Shown: positions 15,754 through 24,131 of the stretch, piece by piece
Layout: each line of letters starts with the position of its first letter
How positions within the stretch are numbered: the first letter of the stretch is position 1
Assembly: GCF_012103215.1 (NCBI RefSeq)
Contig: NZ_JAAVNE010000038.1
Span: 1 to 54,985, forward strand
DNA from: Falsiroseomonas selenitidurans
GTDB lineage: Bacteria > Pseudomonadota > Alphaproteobacteria > Acetobacterales > Acetobacteraceae
Length of the DNA: 54,985 bases
Direction: 5' to 3'
Notes under the pieces: model-generated
Told to the model about the DNA's origin: nothing
What the model saw: the letters and a program-made list of their open reading frames with translations, nothing else
Databases searched by the model: none
Position numbers and translations under genes: made by a program

Positions 15754-16869
15754 CTACATCTCGGCGTAGCTGCCGTTGCGCCAGACATAGAAGACGTAGT
15801 CCGGCACCGTCACATCGCCCTTGCGGTCGAAGCTGATGTCGCCGAGCACGCTGGCCCAGGGGCCGCCCGACTTCAGCAGCGCCGCGATGCGCCGCGGGTC
15901 GGTGCCGCCGGCCCGGGCCGCCGCCGCCGCCCAAATCTGCATGGCGGCGTAGGTGTAAAGGACATAGCCCTCGGGATCGATGTTCTTCGCCCGGAAGCGC
16001 TGCACCACCTGGGCGGCCGTCGGGCGCTTGCGCGGGTCGCTGCTGAAGGTCATCAGCGTGCCCTCGCCGGCGGCGCCGGTGATCTGCCAGAACTCGTTCG
16101 TCACCAGCGCGTCGCCGCCGATGAGCGTCAGGTTCATCCCCTGCTCCTTGGCCTGGCGCAGGATCAGCCCGCTTTCGGTGTGGTAGCCGCCGACATAGAC
16201 CACGCCGATATTCGCCTGCTGGAGGCGGGAGACGATGGCCGAATAGTCGCGCTCGCCCGGCGTGTAGGCGGAGAACAGCGCCTCCTGCACCCCGGCCGCG
16301 TTCAGCGACTTCTTCGTCTCCTCCGCCAGGCCGCGGCCATAGGCGGAATTGTCGTGCAGGATGGCGATGCGCCGGTCCTTCATGGTCTGCGCGATGTAGC
16401 GCCCGGCCACCAGGCCCTGCTGGTCATCCCGGCCGCAGACGCGGAAGGTGTTCCAGTCGCCATTGTCGGTGTAGGCGGGGTTGGTGGAAGCCGGGCTGAT
16501 CTGCAGCACGCCTTCCTCGCCATAGACCTTGCTGGCCGGGATCGAGCTGCCGGAGCAGAAATGGCCGGCCACCAGCGCGACGCGGCGGGAGGCCAGCTGG
16601 TTCGCCACCGAGACCGCCTGGCGCGGGTCGCAGGCATCGTCGCCGACTTCCAGCGCCAGCTGCCGGCCCAGCACGCCGCCGGCGGCATTGAGGTCGGTGA
16701 TCGCCTGTTCGGCGCCGGCGCGCATCTGGCCGCCGAAGGCCGCGTACTGGCCGGTCATCGGCCCGGCGGTGGCGATGCGGATCGGGCCGGAGCCCTGCGC
16801 CATGGCACCGCGGTTGAGCAGCGCCGGCACGGCCAAGGCGCCGCCCAGCATGGTCCTGCGTTTCAGCAT
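15754..16869 (-). CDS. ABC transporter substrate-binding protein, branched-chain amino-acid (LivK) type
   Basis: A 371-residue periplasmic binding protein. The start at 16869 has AGGGAG upstream and gives a twin-arginine-like signal peptide (MLKRRTMLGGALAVPALL). The mature protein follows the type I Leu/Ile/Val-binding fold: PIRIATAGPMTGQYAAFG, AGGVLGRQLALEVGDDACDP, SPASTNPAYT, HDNSAYGRGLAEETKKSL and VVYVGGYHTESGLILRQAKE. It should deliver amino acids or related acids to a LivHMGF transporter, none of which is nearby; it is an orphan here. Confidence 0.92.
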   Translation of the reverse strand: MLKRRTMLGGALAVPALLNRGAMAQGSGPIRIATAGPMTGQYAAFGGQMRAGAEQAITDLNAAGGVLGRQLALEVGDDACDPRQAVSVANQLASRRVALVAGHFCSGSSIPASKVYGEEGVLQISPASTNPAYTDNGDWNTFRVCGRDDQQGLVAGRYIAQTMKDRRIAILHDNSAYGRGLAEETKKSLNAAGVQEALFSAYTPGERDYSAIVSRLQQANIGVVYVGGYHTESGLILRQAKEQGMNLTLIGGDALVTNEFWQITGAAGEGTLMTFSSDPRKRPTAAQVVQRFRAKNIDPEGYVLYTYAAMQIWAAAAARAGGTDPRRIAALLKSGGPWASVLGDISFDRKGDVTVPDYVFYVWRNGSYAEM

Positions 16870-16985
16870 CCCAGTCACTCCCTGTTGCAACGCCGGGCAC
16901 GGGCATTGCCGCCCCATGCGATGCCGAAAGGGTAGGCGGAAGCGGGTGAATTTGGCCAGCGCCGTCGATGACCGGCGGGGGATGA

Positions 16986-17288
16986 TCAGCCCAGCCGGCC
17001 GGGCTCGATCGCGTCGATCGCCTGCGCCATCGCCACGTCGCGCGCGGACAGGCCACCGGCATCATGCGTGGTCAGCAGGATTTCCACCCGGTTCCAGACA
17101 TTCGACCATTCCGGGTGGTGGTCCATCCGCTCCGCCAGCAGGGCGATTCGGGCCATGAAGCCCCAGGCGGCGGAGAAATCGGCGAAGCGGAAGCGCCGCC
17201 GGATCGCATCCCGGCCCTCCACCGCTTGCCACAGCGGCAGCAGGCTCGGCAGTTCGGCCCGCGCGGCCTCGTCCAGCGGTCGGATCAC
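16986..17288 (-). CDS. phhB: 4a-hydroxytetrahydrobiopterin (pterin-4a-carbinolamine) dehydratase
   Basis: A 100-residue single-domain enzyme, the family's size. The active-site signature is intact: ERMDHHPEWSNVWNRVEILL, with the catalytic histidine pair, then THDAGGLSARD with the distal His and Asp. It regenerates the pterin cofactor of phenylalanine hydroxylase. No phenylalanine hydroxylase gene is in the window. The gene is flanked by the ABC binding protein on the same strand and by the divergent zincin. Confidence 0.93.
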   Translation of the reverse strand: MIRPLDEAARAELPSLLPLWQAVEGRDAIRRRFRFADFSAAWGFMARIALLAERMDHHPEWSNVWNRVEILLTTHDAGGLSARDVAMAQAIDAIEPGRLG

Positions 17289-17357
17289 GGTGCTTCCCCC
17301 TGTGCGTCACACGGCCGGCCCTTGACGGGATCGTGCCACACGTGAAGGAGACACCGG

Positions 17358-17756
17358 ATGACCCGGTTCAACCACCCCCCCGCGATCGAGGATATCGTGG
17401 AGATGGCCGAGCAGGCCTTTTCCGCCATCCCGAAGGAGCTGCGCGACCTTGTTCGCGGCGCCGCCATCCTGGTGGAGGAGGTGGCGGATGAGGCCACCGC
17501 CGCCGAGCTTGGCTTCGAGAGCCCCTGGGCGCTGACCGGCCTGTACCGCGGCACGCCGATGACCCGCCGCAGCGTGATGGACGCCCCGGGCGAGCCCGAC
17601 ACCATCACCCTGTACCGCGAGCCCATCCTGCTGGAATGGGTGGAGACCGGGGAGGATCTGTTCCGCCTGGTCCGCAACGTGCTGATCCACGAGATCGCGC
17701 ATCATTTCGGCTTCTCGGACGACGACATCGACCGGCTGGAAGGCGAGGAGGATTGA
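17358..17756 (+). CDS. Zinc metallopeptidase of the small zincin-like family (DUF1025 type)
   Basis: A 132-residue protein whose C-terminal third carries the zincin motif NVLIHEIAHHFGFSDDDID (HExxH plus downstream acidic residues). The N-terminal half has EMAEQAFSAIPKELRDL and the typical PDTITLYREPILLEW. Members of this metallopeptidase family are cytoplasmic and of unknown substrate. GAAGGAG lies about 10 bases before the ATG. It is convergent with map, whose stop codon lies about 20 bases beyond its own. Confidence 0.92.
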   Translation: MTRFNHPPAIEDIVEMAEQAFSAIPKELRDLVRGAAILVEEVADEATAAELGFESPWALTGLYRGTPMTRRSVMDAPGEPDTITLYREPILLEWVETGEDLFRLVRNVLIHEIAHHFGFSDDDIDRLEGEED

Positions 17757-17775
17757 TGGCGACCGCCCGGGCCGC

Positions 17776-18525
17776 TCAGCCGGGCAGGGTCACCACGATG
17801 GCGCCGCGATCCGTGGCGACGACCGTGTGTTCATACTGCACCACGGGGGCGGCGGGCGCGCTGTACAGCGTCCATCCGTCACCCGCCTCCTCGGCCCACT
17901 GGCCGCCCCGGGACAGGAAGGGCTCCACGGTCAGCACCAGGCCCTTGCCGATCCGCCGGCGGTCGCCCTGGGTCGGCCAGGTTGCGATTTCCGTCGGTTC
18001 CTCGTGCAGCGACCGGCCCACGCCATGGCTGGCCAGGTTGCGGATCAGCGTGTAGCCGCGCGCGGCGGCGAAGCGCCCGATGGCCGCCCCGATGCCCGCC
18101 AGCGTCCTGCCGCTGCGGACCTCGCCGATGCCGATGCCGATGGCGCGCCGCCCGTCGCGGCACAGACGGTCCAGCGCCGGGGCCACGGGGGGCACCCGGA
18201 AGCTCGCGCCGGTATCCGCGAAATAGCCCTGCTTCGAGGCCGAGACGTCGATGTTCACCAGGTCGCCCTGCCGGATCACCCGGTCGCCCGGGATGCCATG
18301 GGCGATCTCCTCATTGACGCTGATGCAGGTCGCGCCCGGAAAACCATAGAGGGCCCGCGGCGCGGAGACCGCGCCCTCGCGCTCCAGCAGCGCCTGGCCG
18401 ATCGCATCCAGTTCTCGCGTCGTCATGCCCGGCTCGATGGCGCGGGCCATGGCGTGCATCGTGTTGGCGACGATCCGGCCGATATCCTTCAGCCCATCCA
18501 ACTCGTCCTGCTTGGTGATCGTCAT
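17776..18525 (-). CDS. map: Type I methionine aminopeptidase
   Basis: A 249-residue cytoplasmic enzyme that removes the initiator methionine from new proteins. All five metal ligands can be placed: NIDVSASKQGYFADTG (two Asp), SHGVGRSLHE (His), LTVEPFLS (Glu) and YEHTVVAT (Glu). I chose the ATG of MTITKQDELDGLKDIG at 18525; the frame stays open upstream for 44 codons, but that part lies in the repeat DNA at 18571-18712 and is Arg/Pro-rich. Map genes often sit next to rpsB or adk, which is not the case here, so a second copy elsewhere is possible. Confidence 0.95.
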   Translation of the reverse strand: MTITKQDELDGLKDIGRIVANTMHAMARAIEPGMTTRELDAIGQALLEREGAVSAPRALYGFPGATCISVNEEIAHGIPGDRVIRQGDLVNIDVSASKQGYFADTGASFRVPPVAPALDRLCRDGRRAIGIGIGEVRSGRTLAGIGAAIGRFAAARGYTLIRNLASHGVGRSLHEEPTEIATWPTQGDRRRIGKGLVLTVEPFLSRGGQWAEEAGDGWTLYSAPAAPVVQYEHTVVATDRGAIVVTLPG

Positions 18526-18570
18526 CCGGCGTCTTTCGCGTGGGGGGCGTGGCGGGCGGCGATGGGCGCC

Positions 18571-18712
18571 GGGGGAATCCCGCCTCGCGCGGCAGTGCCG
18601 CGCGCCGCTTCGCGGGCGGAAGAAGAAGACGGAACCGCGCCGTGCGCGGAGCCGCATCCCTCCGGGGGATTCCGCCCTCGCGCGTCAGCGCCGCGCGCCG
18701 CTTCGCGGGCGG
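18571..18712. repeat. Two imperfect copies of a ~49-bp GC-rich repeat
   Basis: Copy 1 (18571-18619) and copy 2 (18664-18712) begin GGGGGAATCCCGCC / GGGGGATTCCGCCC and both end CGCGCGCCGCTTCGCGGGCGG, with only about five differences over 49 bases; their spacing is 93 bases. The shared end contains the small palindrome CCGCTTCGCGGG. The pair fills the gap between map and the tRNA gene. Its high similarity and location suggest a dispersed intergenic repeat family. Confidence 0.7.
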
Positions 18713-18718
18713 GCGGGA

Positions 18719-18791
18719 TGGGCCCGGCAGGACTCGAACCTGCAACCAAGCCGTTATGAGCGGCCCGCTCTGACCATTGAGCTACGGGCCC
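18719..18791 (-). tRNA. tRNA with CAT anticodon, probably tRNA-Ile2 (or elongator tRNA-Met)
   Basis: A 73-base cloverleaf on the minus strand: acceptor GGGCCCG/CGGGCCC, D-arm GCTC-AATGGTCA-GAGC, anticodon arm GGCCG-CTCATAA-CGGCT, variable loop TTGGT, and T-arm GCAGG-TTCGAGT-CCTGC. CCA is not encoded. The CAT anticodon allows initiator, elongator Met or lysidine-modified Ile2. The initiator is excluded, since the anticodon stem lacks the three G-C pairs. The 8-base D-loop and the CTTGGT variable region look like the Ile2 (AUA-reading) tRNA of E. coli, so I favour Ile2 with moderate confidence. Confidence 0.9.
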
Positions 18792-18823
18792 GGCCCGCCC
18801 CCTGCATGGCAAGTGCGCCGCCG

Positions 18824-19492
18824 TCACGCAAGCCCGGCGAGCACCTTGGCCGAGGCGCCGCTGATCGCGCCCAGCTTCTCGCCCTTCGCCACCCGGTCCT
18901 GCGTCGCCAGCCCGCGTTCCTGGGTGGCGATGGCGCGCCGCGCCTCCTCCTCCGCCTCGCCGGGCGGCAGGATCAGCACGCCGCTTTCATCCGCCAGCAC
19001 CGCATCGCCCGGCATCACCACCACGCCGCCGATGGAGACCGGCACGTTCATCCGCCCGCCCAGATCGTAGATGCGCGTGGTGATCGGCGCCAGGCCGCGG
19101 CACCACAGCGGGAAGTCGGAGGCCTCCACCTCCTCCACATCGGTGCAGGCGCCATCGACGATACCGGCCTTGGCGCCGGCCGCCTTGGCCGCGACGGTCA
19201 CGCCGCCGCCCCAGCAGGCATGGCGGTCATCGCCCAGCCGGTCCACCACCAGCACGTCGCCCGGCCGCAGCAGGCCGAGCGCATGGTGCAGCAGCGTCGA
19301 ATCGGCGCCCGGGATCTGCACCGTCACCGCCGTGCCGGCCACGCGCCGGCGCAGCAGCCCCTGCACCTTGCGGTCCACGAAGCCCCAGTGGCGCCAATGG
19401 CCGACCGTCGCCGTCTCGGCCTTCTCAAGCAGCGCCACCACCTCGGCACTGATCTGGGCGGGCATCGGCTCGACGACATAGCGCGGAGGCAT
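18824..19492 (-). CDS. RraA-like protein (aldolase/demethylmenaquinone methyltransferase-like fold)
   Basis: A 222-residue RraA-family protein starting at the ATG behind GAAGGA (19492). Landmarks are RRVAGTAVTV, PGDVLVVDRLGDDRHACWGG, GAKAGIVDGACTDVEEV and NVPVSIGGVVVMPGDAVLADESGVLILP. In active HMG/CHA aldolases the metal-site motif reads DGxxRD; here it is DGACTD, so the Arg is replaced by Thr while the Asp stays. The family includes class II pyruvate aldolases and an RNase E regulator (RraA); without the Arg neither role can be assigned. It ends about 30 bases before the tRNA gene on the same strand. Confidence 0.85.
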   Translation of the reverse strand: MPPRYVVEPMPAQISAEVVALLEKAETATVGHWRHWGFVDRKVQGLLRRRVAGTAVTVQIPGADSTLLHHALGLLRPGDVLVVDRLGDDRHACWGGGVTVAAKAAGAKAGIVDGACTDVEEVEASDFPLWCRGLAPITTRIYDLGGRMNVPVSIGGVVVMPGDAVLADESGVLILPPGEAEEEARRAIATQERGLATQDRVAKGEKLGAISGASAKVLAGLA

Positions 19493-19559
19493 GGGGTGTT
19501 CCTTCTCAATCCGGGCCGCCAGCATGACGCAGCCGGCGGCCCTGCCAAGCCGGGGGGCG

Positions 19560-20750
19560 CTATTCCGCCAGGAAGGCGCGGATCGGCGCCGCCACCTGGG
19601 CCATGCCGACCACGCCATTGAGGTGGCCGAGGGGCCCCGTCACCTCCACCAGCTCCGCCGGCCGGCCCAGCCGCCGCAGCGCGGCCACCATCTCCCGGTT
19701 GTAGTCCAGCATGAAGACCCGGTCGGTGGGGGAGGCGACGACCAGCCAGCGCGCCCGGCTGCGCCCGAGCGCTGCTTCCGTGCTGGCGTATTCGTTCAGA
19801 TACAGCTGGTTGGCGCGCGTCAGGTACAGGAAGTGGTTGGCATCGGAGACCCGCGCCCGGGCCATCGCCGCGGCATCCAGCGCGGCCTCGGCCTCGAACC
19901 GGTCGGCCAGCCGCCGCGCCGGGTCCTGGCCTTCCGCCAACCGGCGGCCGAAGCGCGCCAGGCTGGGGCGGTCCTGCGCCTGCACGGTGACGATCTTCAG
20001 CGCCTCCGCCAGGCCGCGCAGCGGCGGCTCCCGCCCCTGGGCGTAGTAGTCGCCCTCCCGCCAGTTCGGGTCCATGCGGATCGGCGCTTCCCAGATGTCG
20101 AGCCAGGCGAGCATCCAGGGGTCCACCTCGCCGCTGCCGATCACCGGCATCACGCGGTCGATCATCTCCGGATAGGCGGCGGCCCATTCGATGGCCTGAA
20201 GCGCGCCCATGGAGGCACCGGTGACCAGCGCCAGGCGCTTCACGCCCAGGCTGTCCAGCAGGCGCTTCTGCACCTCGATGAAGTCGCGCATGGAGACCAC
20301 CGGGAAATCCGTGCCCCAGGGCCGGCCGGTGGCGGGGTTCACGGAGGCCGGGCCGGTGGTGACGGTGCGGTTGTCGCGCACGTTCAGGTTCACCAGCGTG
20401 TCGGAGGAGATGACGAAGAAGCGGTTGGTGTCGATCGCCCGGCCCGGGCCGATGATGGCGTCCCAGTAACCCACCGGCTGGTCGGCCGCGTAGCGGCCGA
20501 AGGCGTGGCTGGTGCCGGAGAAGAAATGCGCCACCAGCACGGCATTGTCGCCCGCCGCGTTCAGCGTGCCGGCGGTCTGGTAGCCGATGCGGAGGTTGTC
20601 GATGGTTCCACCGTTGCGGGTGGTGTGGCTCGGCGCCTCGAACACCCTTTTCTCGACGATCTCCGTCGCGGCGGGTGCCGGCTGGGCGTGGGAGGCAGGG
20701 GCCGCCTGCCAGAAGGCAGCGGCGGCAAGGGCAAGCAGCAGCAGACGCAT
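19560..20750 (-). CDS. Exported alpha/beta hydrolase, homoserine O-acetyltransferase (MetX)-like
   Basis: A 396-residue protein with a signal peptide (MRLLLLALAAAAFWQAAPASHA), then a MetX-type alpha/beta hydrolase domain. It shows GRAIDTNRFFVISSD, FPVVSMRDFIEVQKRLLDSL, the nucleophile elbow VTGASMGALQA (S180), VASPTDRVFMLD (Asp) and TGPLGHLNGVV (His). True MetX acts in the cytoplasm in methionine synthesis; a signal peptide and GASMGA instead of GGSMGG argue for a periplasmic esterase or transferase of unknown substrate. It lies directly upstream of the rraA-like gene on the same strand with a 67-base gap. Confidence 0.87.
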   Translation of the reverse strand: MRLLLLALAAAAFWQAAPASHAQPAPAATEIVEKRVFEAPSHTTRNGGTIDNLRIGYQTAGTLNAAGDNAVLVAHFFSGTSHAFGRYAADQPVGYWDAIIGPGRAIDTNRFFVISSDTLVNLNVRDNRTVTTGPASVNPATGRPWGTDFPVVSMRDFIEVQKRLLDSLGVKRLALVTGASMGALQAIEWAAAYPEMIDRVMPVIGSGEVDPWMLAWLDIWEAPIRMDPNWREGDYYAQGREPPLRGLAEALKIVTVQAQDRPSLARFGRRLAEGQDPARRLADRFEAEAALDAAAMARARVSDANHFLYLTRANQLYLNEYASTEAALGRSRARWLVVASPTDRVFMLDYNREMVAALRRLGRPAELVEVTGPLGHLNGVVGMAQVAAPIRAFLAE

Positions 20751-20907
20751 CGGACCTCATCTCCCCAGGTGTCTTCTTGCCCGCAGGTTGATCCCCGGAG
20801 CGGGCGCCGCGCAAGCGTCATGGCAAGACACCTGCCCCCCGGTCGCGCCCGCCGCCGGGTCGCGCTAGGATGGGCGCCGCAACCGCGATCCAGGGTCTCC
20901 CACCGCC

Positions 20908-21456
20908 ATGAACCTCGCCAAGATCCCCACCGGCAAGGCGCCGCCGCACGACGTCAACGTGGTGGTGGAAATCCCCCAGGGCAGCCAGGTGAAGTACGAG
21001 CTGGACAAGGACAGCGGCGCGGTGGTGGTGGACCGATTCCTGTTCACCCCGATGGCCTACCCCGCCGCCTATGGCTTCATCCCCGGCACGCTGGCCGATG
21101 ACGGCGACCCGGCGGATGTGCTGGTGCTGACCCCCGCCCCGGTGGTGCCGGGCTGCGTCATCCGGGCGCGGCCCATCGGCGTGCTGCACATGGAGGACGA
21201 GGCCGGTTCGGACGAGAAGCTGGTCTGCGTGCCGCACGACAAGGTGCACCCGATGTTCTCCGGCATCACCAGCGCCGAGGAACTGCCGCAGATCACCCGC
21301 GCCTCCATCGAGCACTTCTTCGCCACCTACAAGGACCTCGAATCCGACAAATGGGTGAAGGTCCGCGGCTGGGGCTCGGCCAGCGAGGCGGCGGACATCA
21401 TCATCGCCTCCATGGAAGCCTACCGGAAGGCCGGCGAGGGCGAGGCGGCGGAGTAG
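20908..21456 (+). CDS. ppa: Inorganic pyrophosphatase (soluble, family I)
   Basis: A 182-residue family I enzyme that hydrolyses pyrophosphate in the cytoplasm. It has the typical start LAKIPTGKAPPHDVNVVVEI, KYELDKDSG, YPAAYGFIPGTLADDGDPAD with the metal-binding DGDPADV signature, and DEKLVCVP...HP. The size suits the hexameric bacterial type. The membrane pyrophosphatase hppA follows on the same strand after 190 bases, so soluble and energy-conserving PPi hydrolysis are encoded side by side. Confidence 0.97.
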   Translation: MNLAKIPTGKAPPHDVNVVVEIPQGSQVKYELDKDSGAVVVDRFLFTPMAYPAAYGFIPGTLADDGDPADVLVLTPAPVVPGCVIRARPIGVLHMEDEAGSDEKLVCVPHDKVHPMFSGITSAEELPQITRASIEHFFATYKDLESDKWVKVRGWGSASEAADIIIASMEAYRKAGEGEAAE

Positions 21457-21646
21457 CCCGCCCGCCCTTCCGGCCAACTTTTTCTCGGCCCCTGCACGGG
21501 CGGCGTGGACAGCGCTGCGGCCGCCCGGCAAGCTTTGGACCGCCCGCGCAGCGGGGCAGGTCCGCTGCGGCTCCCTCCGCGCCCCCGCCCCCGGACAAGG
21601 GCTGCACCCCGGACATCGGGGCACCAAACAAGGGGGAGTTCGTCGC

Positions 21647-23782
21647 TTGATGACGCTCGCATTGTTGCTGATCATCGTCCTGGGCACGTTATCCATCGCC
21701 TATGGCGTGATCACGGCGAAGGAGGTGCTGGCCCGGGACGCCGGCACCGACCGCATGCAGGAAATCGCCAAGGCGATCCAGGAAGGCGCCAATGCCTATC
21801 TGAAGCGCCAATACATCACCATTTCCATCGTCGGCGTGGTGTTGTTCTTCGTCATCCTGGCGGCCTTCGGCTTCGGCGGCCATGCCTTCGCCGTGGCGAT
21901 CGGCTTCCTGATCGGCGCCGTGCTGTCGGGGGCCGCGGGCTTCATCGGCATGAACGTCTCGGTCCGCGCCAATGTGCGCACCGCCCAGGCGGCGACGCAG
22001 TCGCTGGCGGCGGGGCTGGACGTGGCCTTCAAGTCCGGCGCCATCACGGGGATGCTGGTGGCCGGCCTGGCGCTGCTCGGCGTCGCCACCTATTTCCTGA
22101 TCCTGGTGCCGATCGGCGGCCTGGCGGCGAACAGCCGGCTCGTGATCGATGCGCTGGTGGCGCTGGGCTTCGGCGCCTCGCTCATCTCGATCTTCGCCCG
22201 CCTTGGCGGCGGCATCTTCACCAAGGGCGCCGATGTCGGCGGCGACATGGTGGGGAAGGTCGAGGCCGGCATCCCCGAGGATGACCCCCGCAACCCCGCC
22301 ACCATCGCGGACAATGTGGGCGACAATGTCGGCGACTGCGCCGGCATGGCGGCCGACCTGTTCGAGACCTATGCCGTGACCATGGTGGCGACGATGGTGC
22401 TGGCCGCCATCTCCTTCACCGAGGAAGCCCGCATCGCCGGCATGCTGTTCCCGCTGGCCATCGGCGCGGTCTGCGTCGTGACCTCCATCGTCGGCACCTA
22501 TTTCGTGAAGCTGCCGGCCAGCAACAACATCATGGGCGCGATGTATCGCGGCTTCATCGTCACCGGCGCGCTGTCGCTCGCGGTGCTGCTGCCGCTCTGC
22601 TACCTGGTCTTCGGCACCGGCACGGTGACGGCCGGTGGCCACAGCTTCGGCGCCTTCAGCCTGTTCCTCTGCGGTGCGGTGGGCCTGGCGGTGACGGCGG
22701 CCATCGTGGTGGTGACGGAATACTACACCGGCACGGATTTCCGCCCGGTGCGCTCCATCGCGGAAGCCTCGCAGACCGGGCACGGCACCAACGTGATCCG
22801 CGGCCTGGCCGTGTCCATGGAATCGACCGCGCTGCCGGCGCTGATCATCATCGCCGGCGTGCTGTCCTCCTACGGCCTGGCGGGCCTCTATGGGATCGCC
22901 ATTGCGACGACGACGATGCTCGCACTCGCCGGCATGGTGGTGGCGCTCGATGCCTTCGGGCCGGTGACCGACAATGCCGGCGGCATCGCGGAGATGGCCG
23001 GCCTGCCGAAGGAGGTGCGCGTCTCCACCGATGCGCTGGACGCCGTGGGCAACACCACCAAGGCGGTGACCAAGGGCTATGCCATCGGCTCCGCCGGCCT
23101 CGGCGCGCTGGTGCTGTTCGCGGCCTATACGCAGGACCTGAACCACTTCATCGCCAATCCGGAGGTCTACCCGTATTTCGCCGGGATCGGCGTGATGACC
23201 TTCAGCCTGTCCGACCCCTATGTGGTGGTCGGCCTGCTGTTCGGTGGCCTGCTGCCCTATCTGTTCGGCGGCATGTCCATGACCGCCGTCGGCCGTGCGG
23301 CAACGGCGGTGGTGGAGGAGGTGCGCCGCCAGTTCCGCGAGCATCCGGGCATCATGACCGGCGCGGAGAAGCCGGATTACGGCCGCGCGGTGGACATGCT
23401 GACCAAGGCGGCGATCAAGGAGATGATCATCCCCTCGCTGCTGCCGGTGCTCTCCCCGATCGTGGTCTTCGGCGTGATCCTGGCGATCGGCGGCAAGGCG
23501 GCGGCGTTCAGCGCGCTGGGTGCCATGCTGCTCGGCGTCATCGTCACCGGCTTCTTCGTGGCGGTCTCCATGACCACCGGCGGCGGCGCCTGGGACAATG
23601 CCAAGAAGTACATCGAGGAAGGCCATTTCGGCGGCAAGGGGTCCGAGGCGCACAAGGCGGCGGTCACCGGTGACACGGTGGGCGACCCCTACAAGGACAC
23701 CTCCGGCCCCGCGGTGAACCCGATGATCAAGATCACCAACATCGTGGCGCTGCTGCTGCTGGCGATCCTGGCGCATAGCTGA
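21647..23782 (+). CDS. hppA: K+-insensitive pyrophosphate-energised proton pump
   Basis: A 711-residue membrane pyrophosphatase with about 16 helices. The PPi/Mg site motifs are GGGIFTKGADVGGDMVGKVE, DDPRNPATIADNVGDNVGDC and TDNAGGIAEMAGLP. The K+-dependence segment reads GNTTKAVTKGYAIGSAGLGA; lysine at the TKAVTK position is the mark of the K+-independent H+-pumping subfamily. The enzyme turns pyrophosphate hydrolysis into proton motive force, as in Rhodospirillum-type alphaproteobacteria. GGGGGAG lies about 12 bases before the ATG. Pairing with ppa suggests that the cell chooses between dissipating and conserving PPi energy. Confidence 0.98.
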   Translation: MMTLALLLIIVLGTLSIAYGVITAKEVLARDAGTDRMQEIAKAIQEGANAYLKRQYITISIVGVVLFFVILAAFGFGGHAFAVAIGFLIGAVLSGAAGFIGMNVSVRANVRTAQAATQSLAAGLDVAFKSGAITGMLVAGLALLGVATYFLILVPIGGLAANSRLVIDALVALGFGASLISIFARLGGGIFTKGADVGGDMVGKVEAGIPEDDPRNPATIADNVGDNVGDCAGMAADLFETYAVTMVATMVLAAISFTEEARIAGMLFPLAIGAVCVVTSIVGTYFVKLPASNNIMGAMYRGFIVTGALSLAVLLPLCYLVFGTGTVTAGGHSFGAFSLFLCGAVGLAVTAAIVVVTEYYTGTDFRPVRSIAEASQTGHGTNVIRGLAVSMESTALPALIIIAGVLSSYGLAGLYGIAIATTTMLALAGMVVALDAFGPVTDNAGGIAEMAGLPKEVRVSTDALDAVGNTTKAVTKGYAIGSAGLGALVLFAAYTQDLNHFIANPEVYPYFAGIGVMTFSLSDPYVVVGLLFGGLLPYLFGGMSMTAVGRAATAVVEEVRRQFREHPGIMTGAEKPDYGRAVDMLTKAAIKEMIIPSLLPVLSPIVVFGVILAIGGKAAAFSALGAMLLGVIVTGFFVAVSMTTGGGAWDNAKKYIEEGHFGGKGSEAHKAAVTGDTVGDPYKDTSGPAVNPMIKITNIVALLLLAILAHS

Positions 23783-23844
23783 GGGCGCTCGGCGCCTGTC
23801 CCGGGCCGGCGGAGCGATCCGCCGGCCCTTTTTCTTGGATCCCG

Positions 23845-24122
23845 CGATGCGGTCGCCCGACCGCCACGGGCATCGTCCGGACCCTCCAGCTGACCGAGGA
23901 GCAACCCGAAGCCGAGCGACGCCTGGCGGAAGCCGGCGTGCCTGCGGGGCCGGGCGAGATCTTCTCCGCCGGCCTGCGCGCCCTGGCCGAGGAGGCCACG
24001 CGCGAGCGCATCATCCGCGAACAGATCGCCCCCTTGCCGAGGCCATGATGCGGGACCCGTCGGATGCGATCCCTGCCGGGCAGGTCTTTCGCGAATTGCG
24101 CGAACGCCTCCGCGCAGGCTGA
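23845..24122 (+). pseudogene. Frameshifted ParD/CopG-like antitoxin remnant
   Basis: Three frames must be joined. From about 23866: TGIVRTLQLTEEQPEAERRL, AEAGVPAGPGEIFSAGLRAL and AEEATRERIIREQIA, a ParD-like ribbon-helix-helix antitoxin pattern (short beta strand, then two helices). This frame hits TGA near 24047. One frame over, AEAMMRDPSDAIPAGQVFREL and RERLRAG complete the C-terminal toxin-binding tail and stop at 24122. The first codons (ATG at 23845) are out of frame with the body. The toxin-like remnant begins 9 bases later, as in real parDE operons. Confidence 0.65.
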
Positions 24123-24131
24123 AGCGCAGAC

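Noticed and set aside
18719..18791. Initiator tRNA-fMet
   Set aside because: The CAT anticodon is present, but the anticodon stem lacks the three consecutive G-C pairs of initiator tRNAs.
21689..23776. Long minus-strand frame opposite hppA
   Set aside because: It mirrors the hppA codons and gives a His/Gln/Arg-rich sequence without domains.
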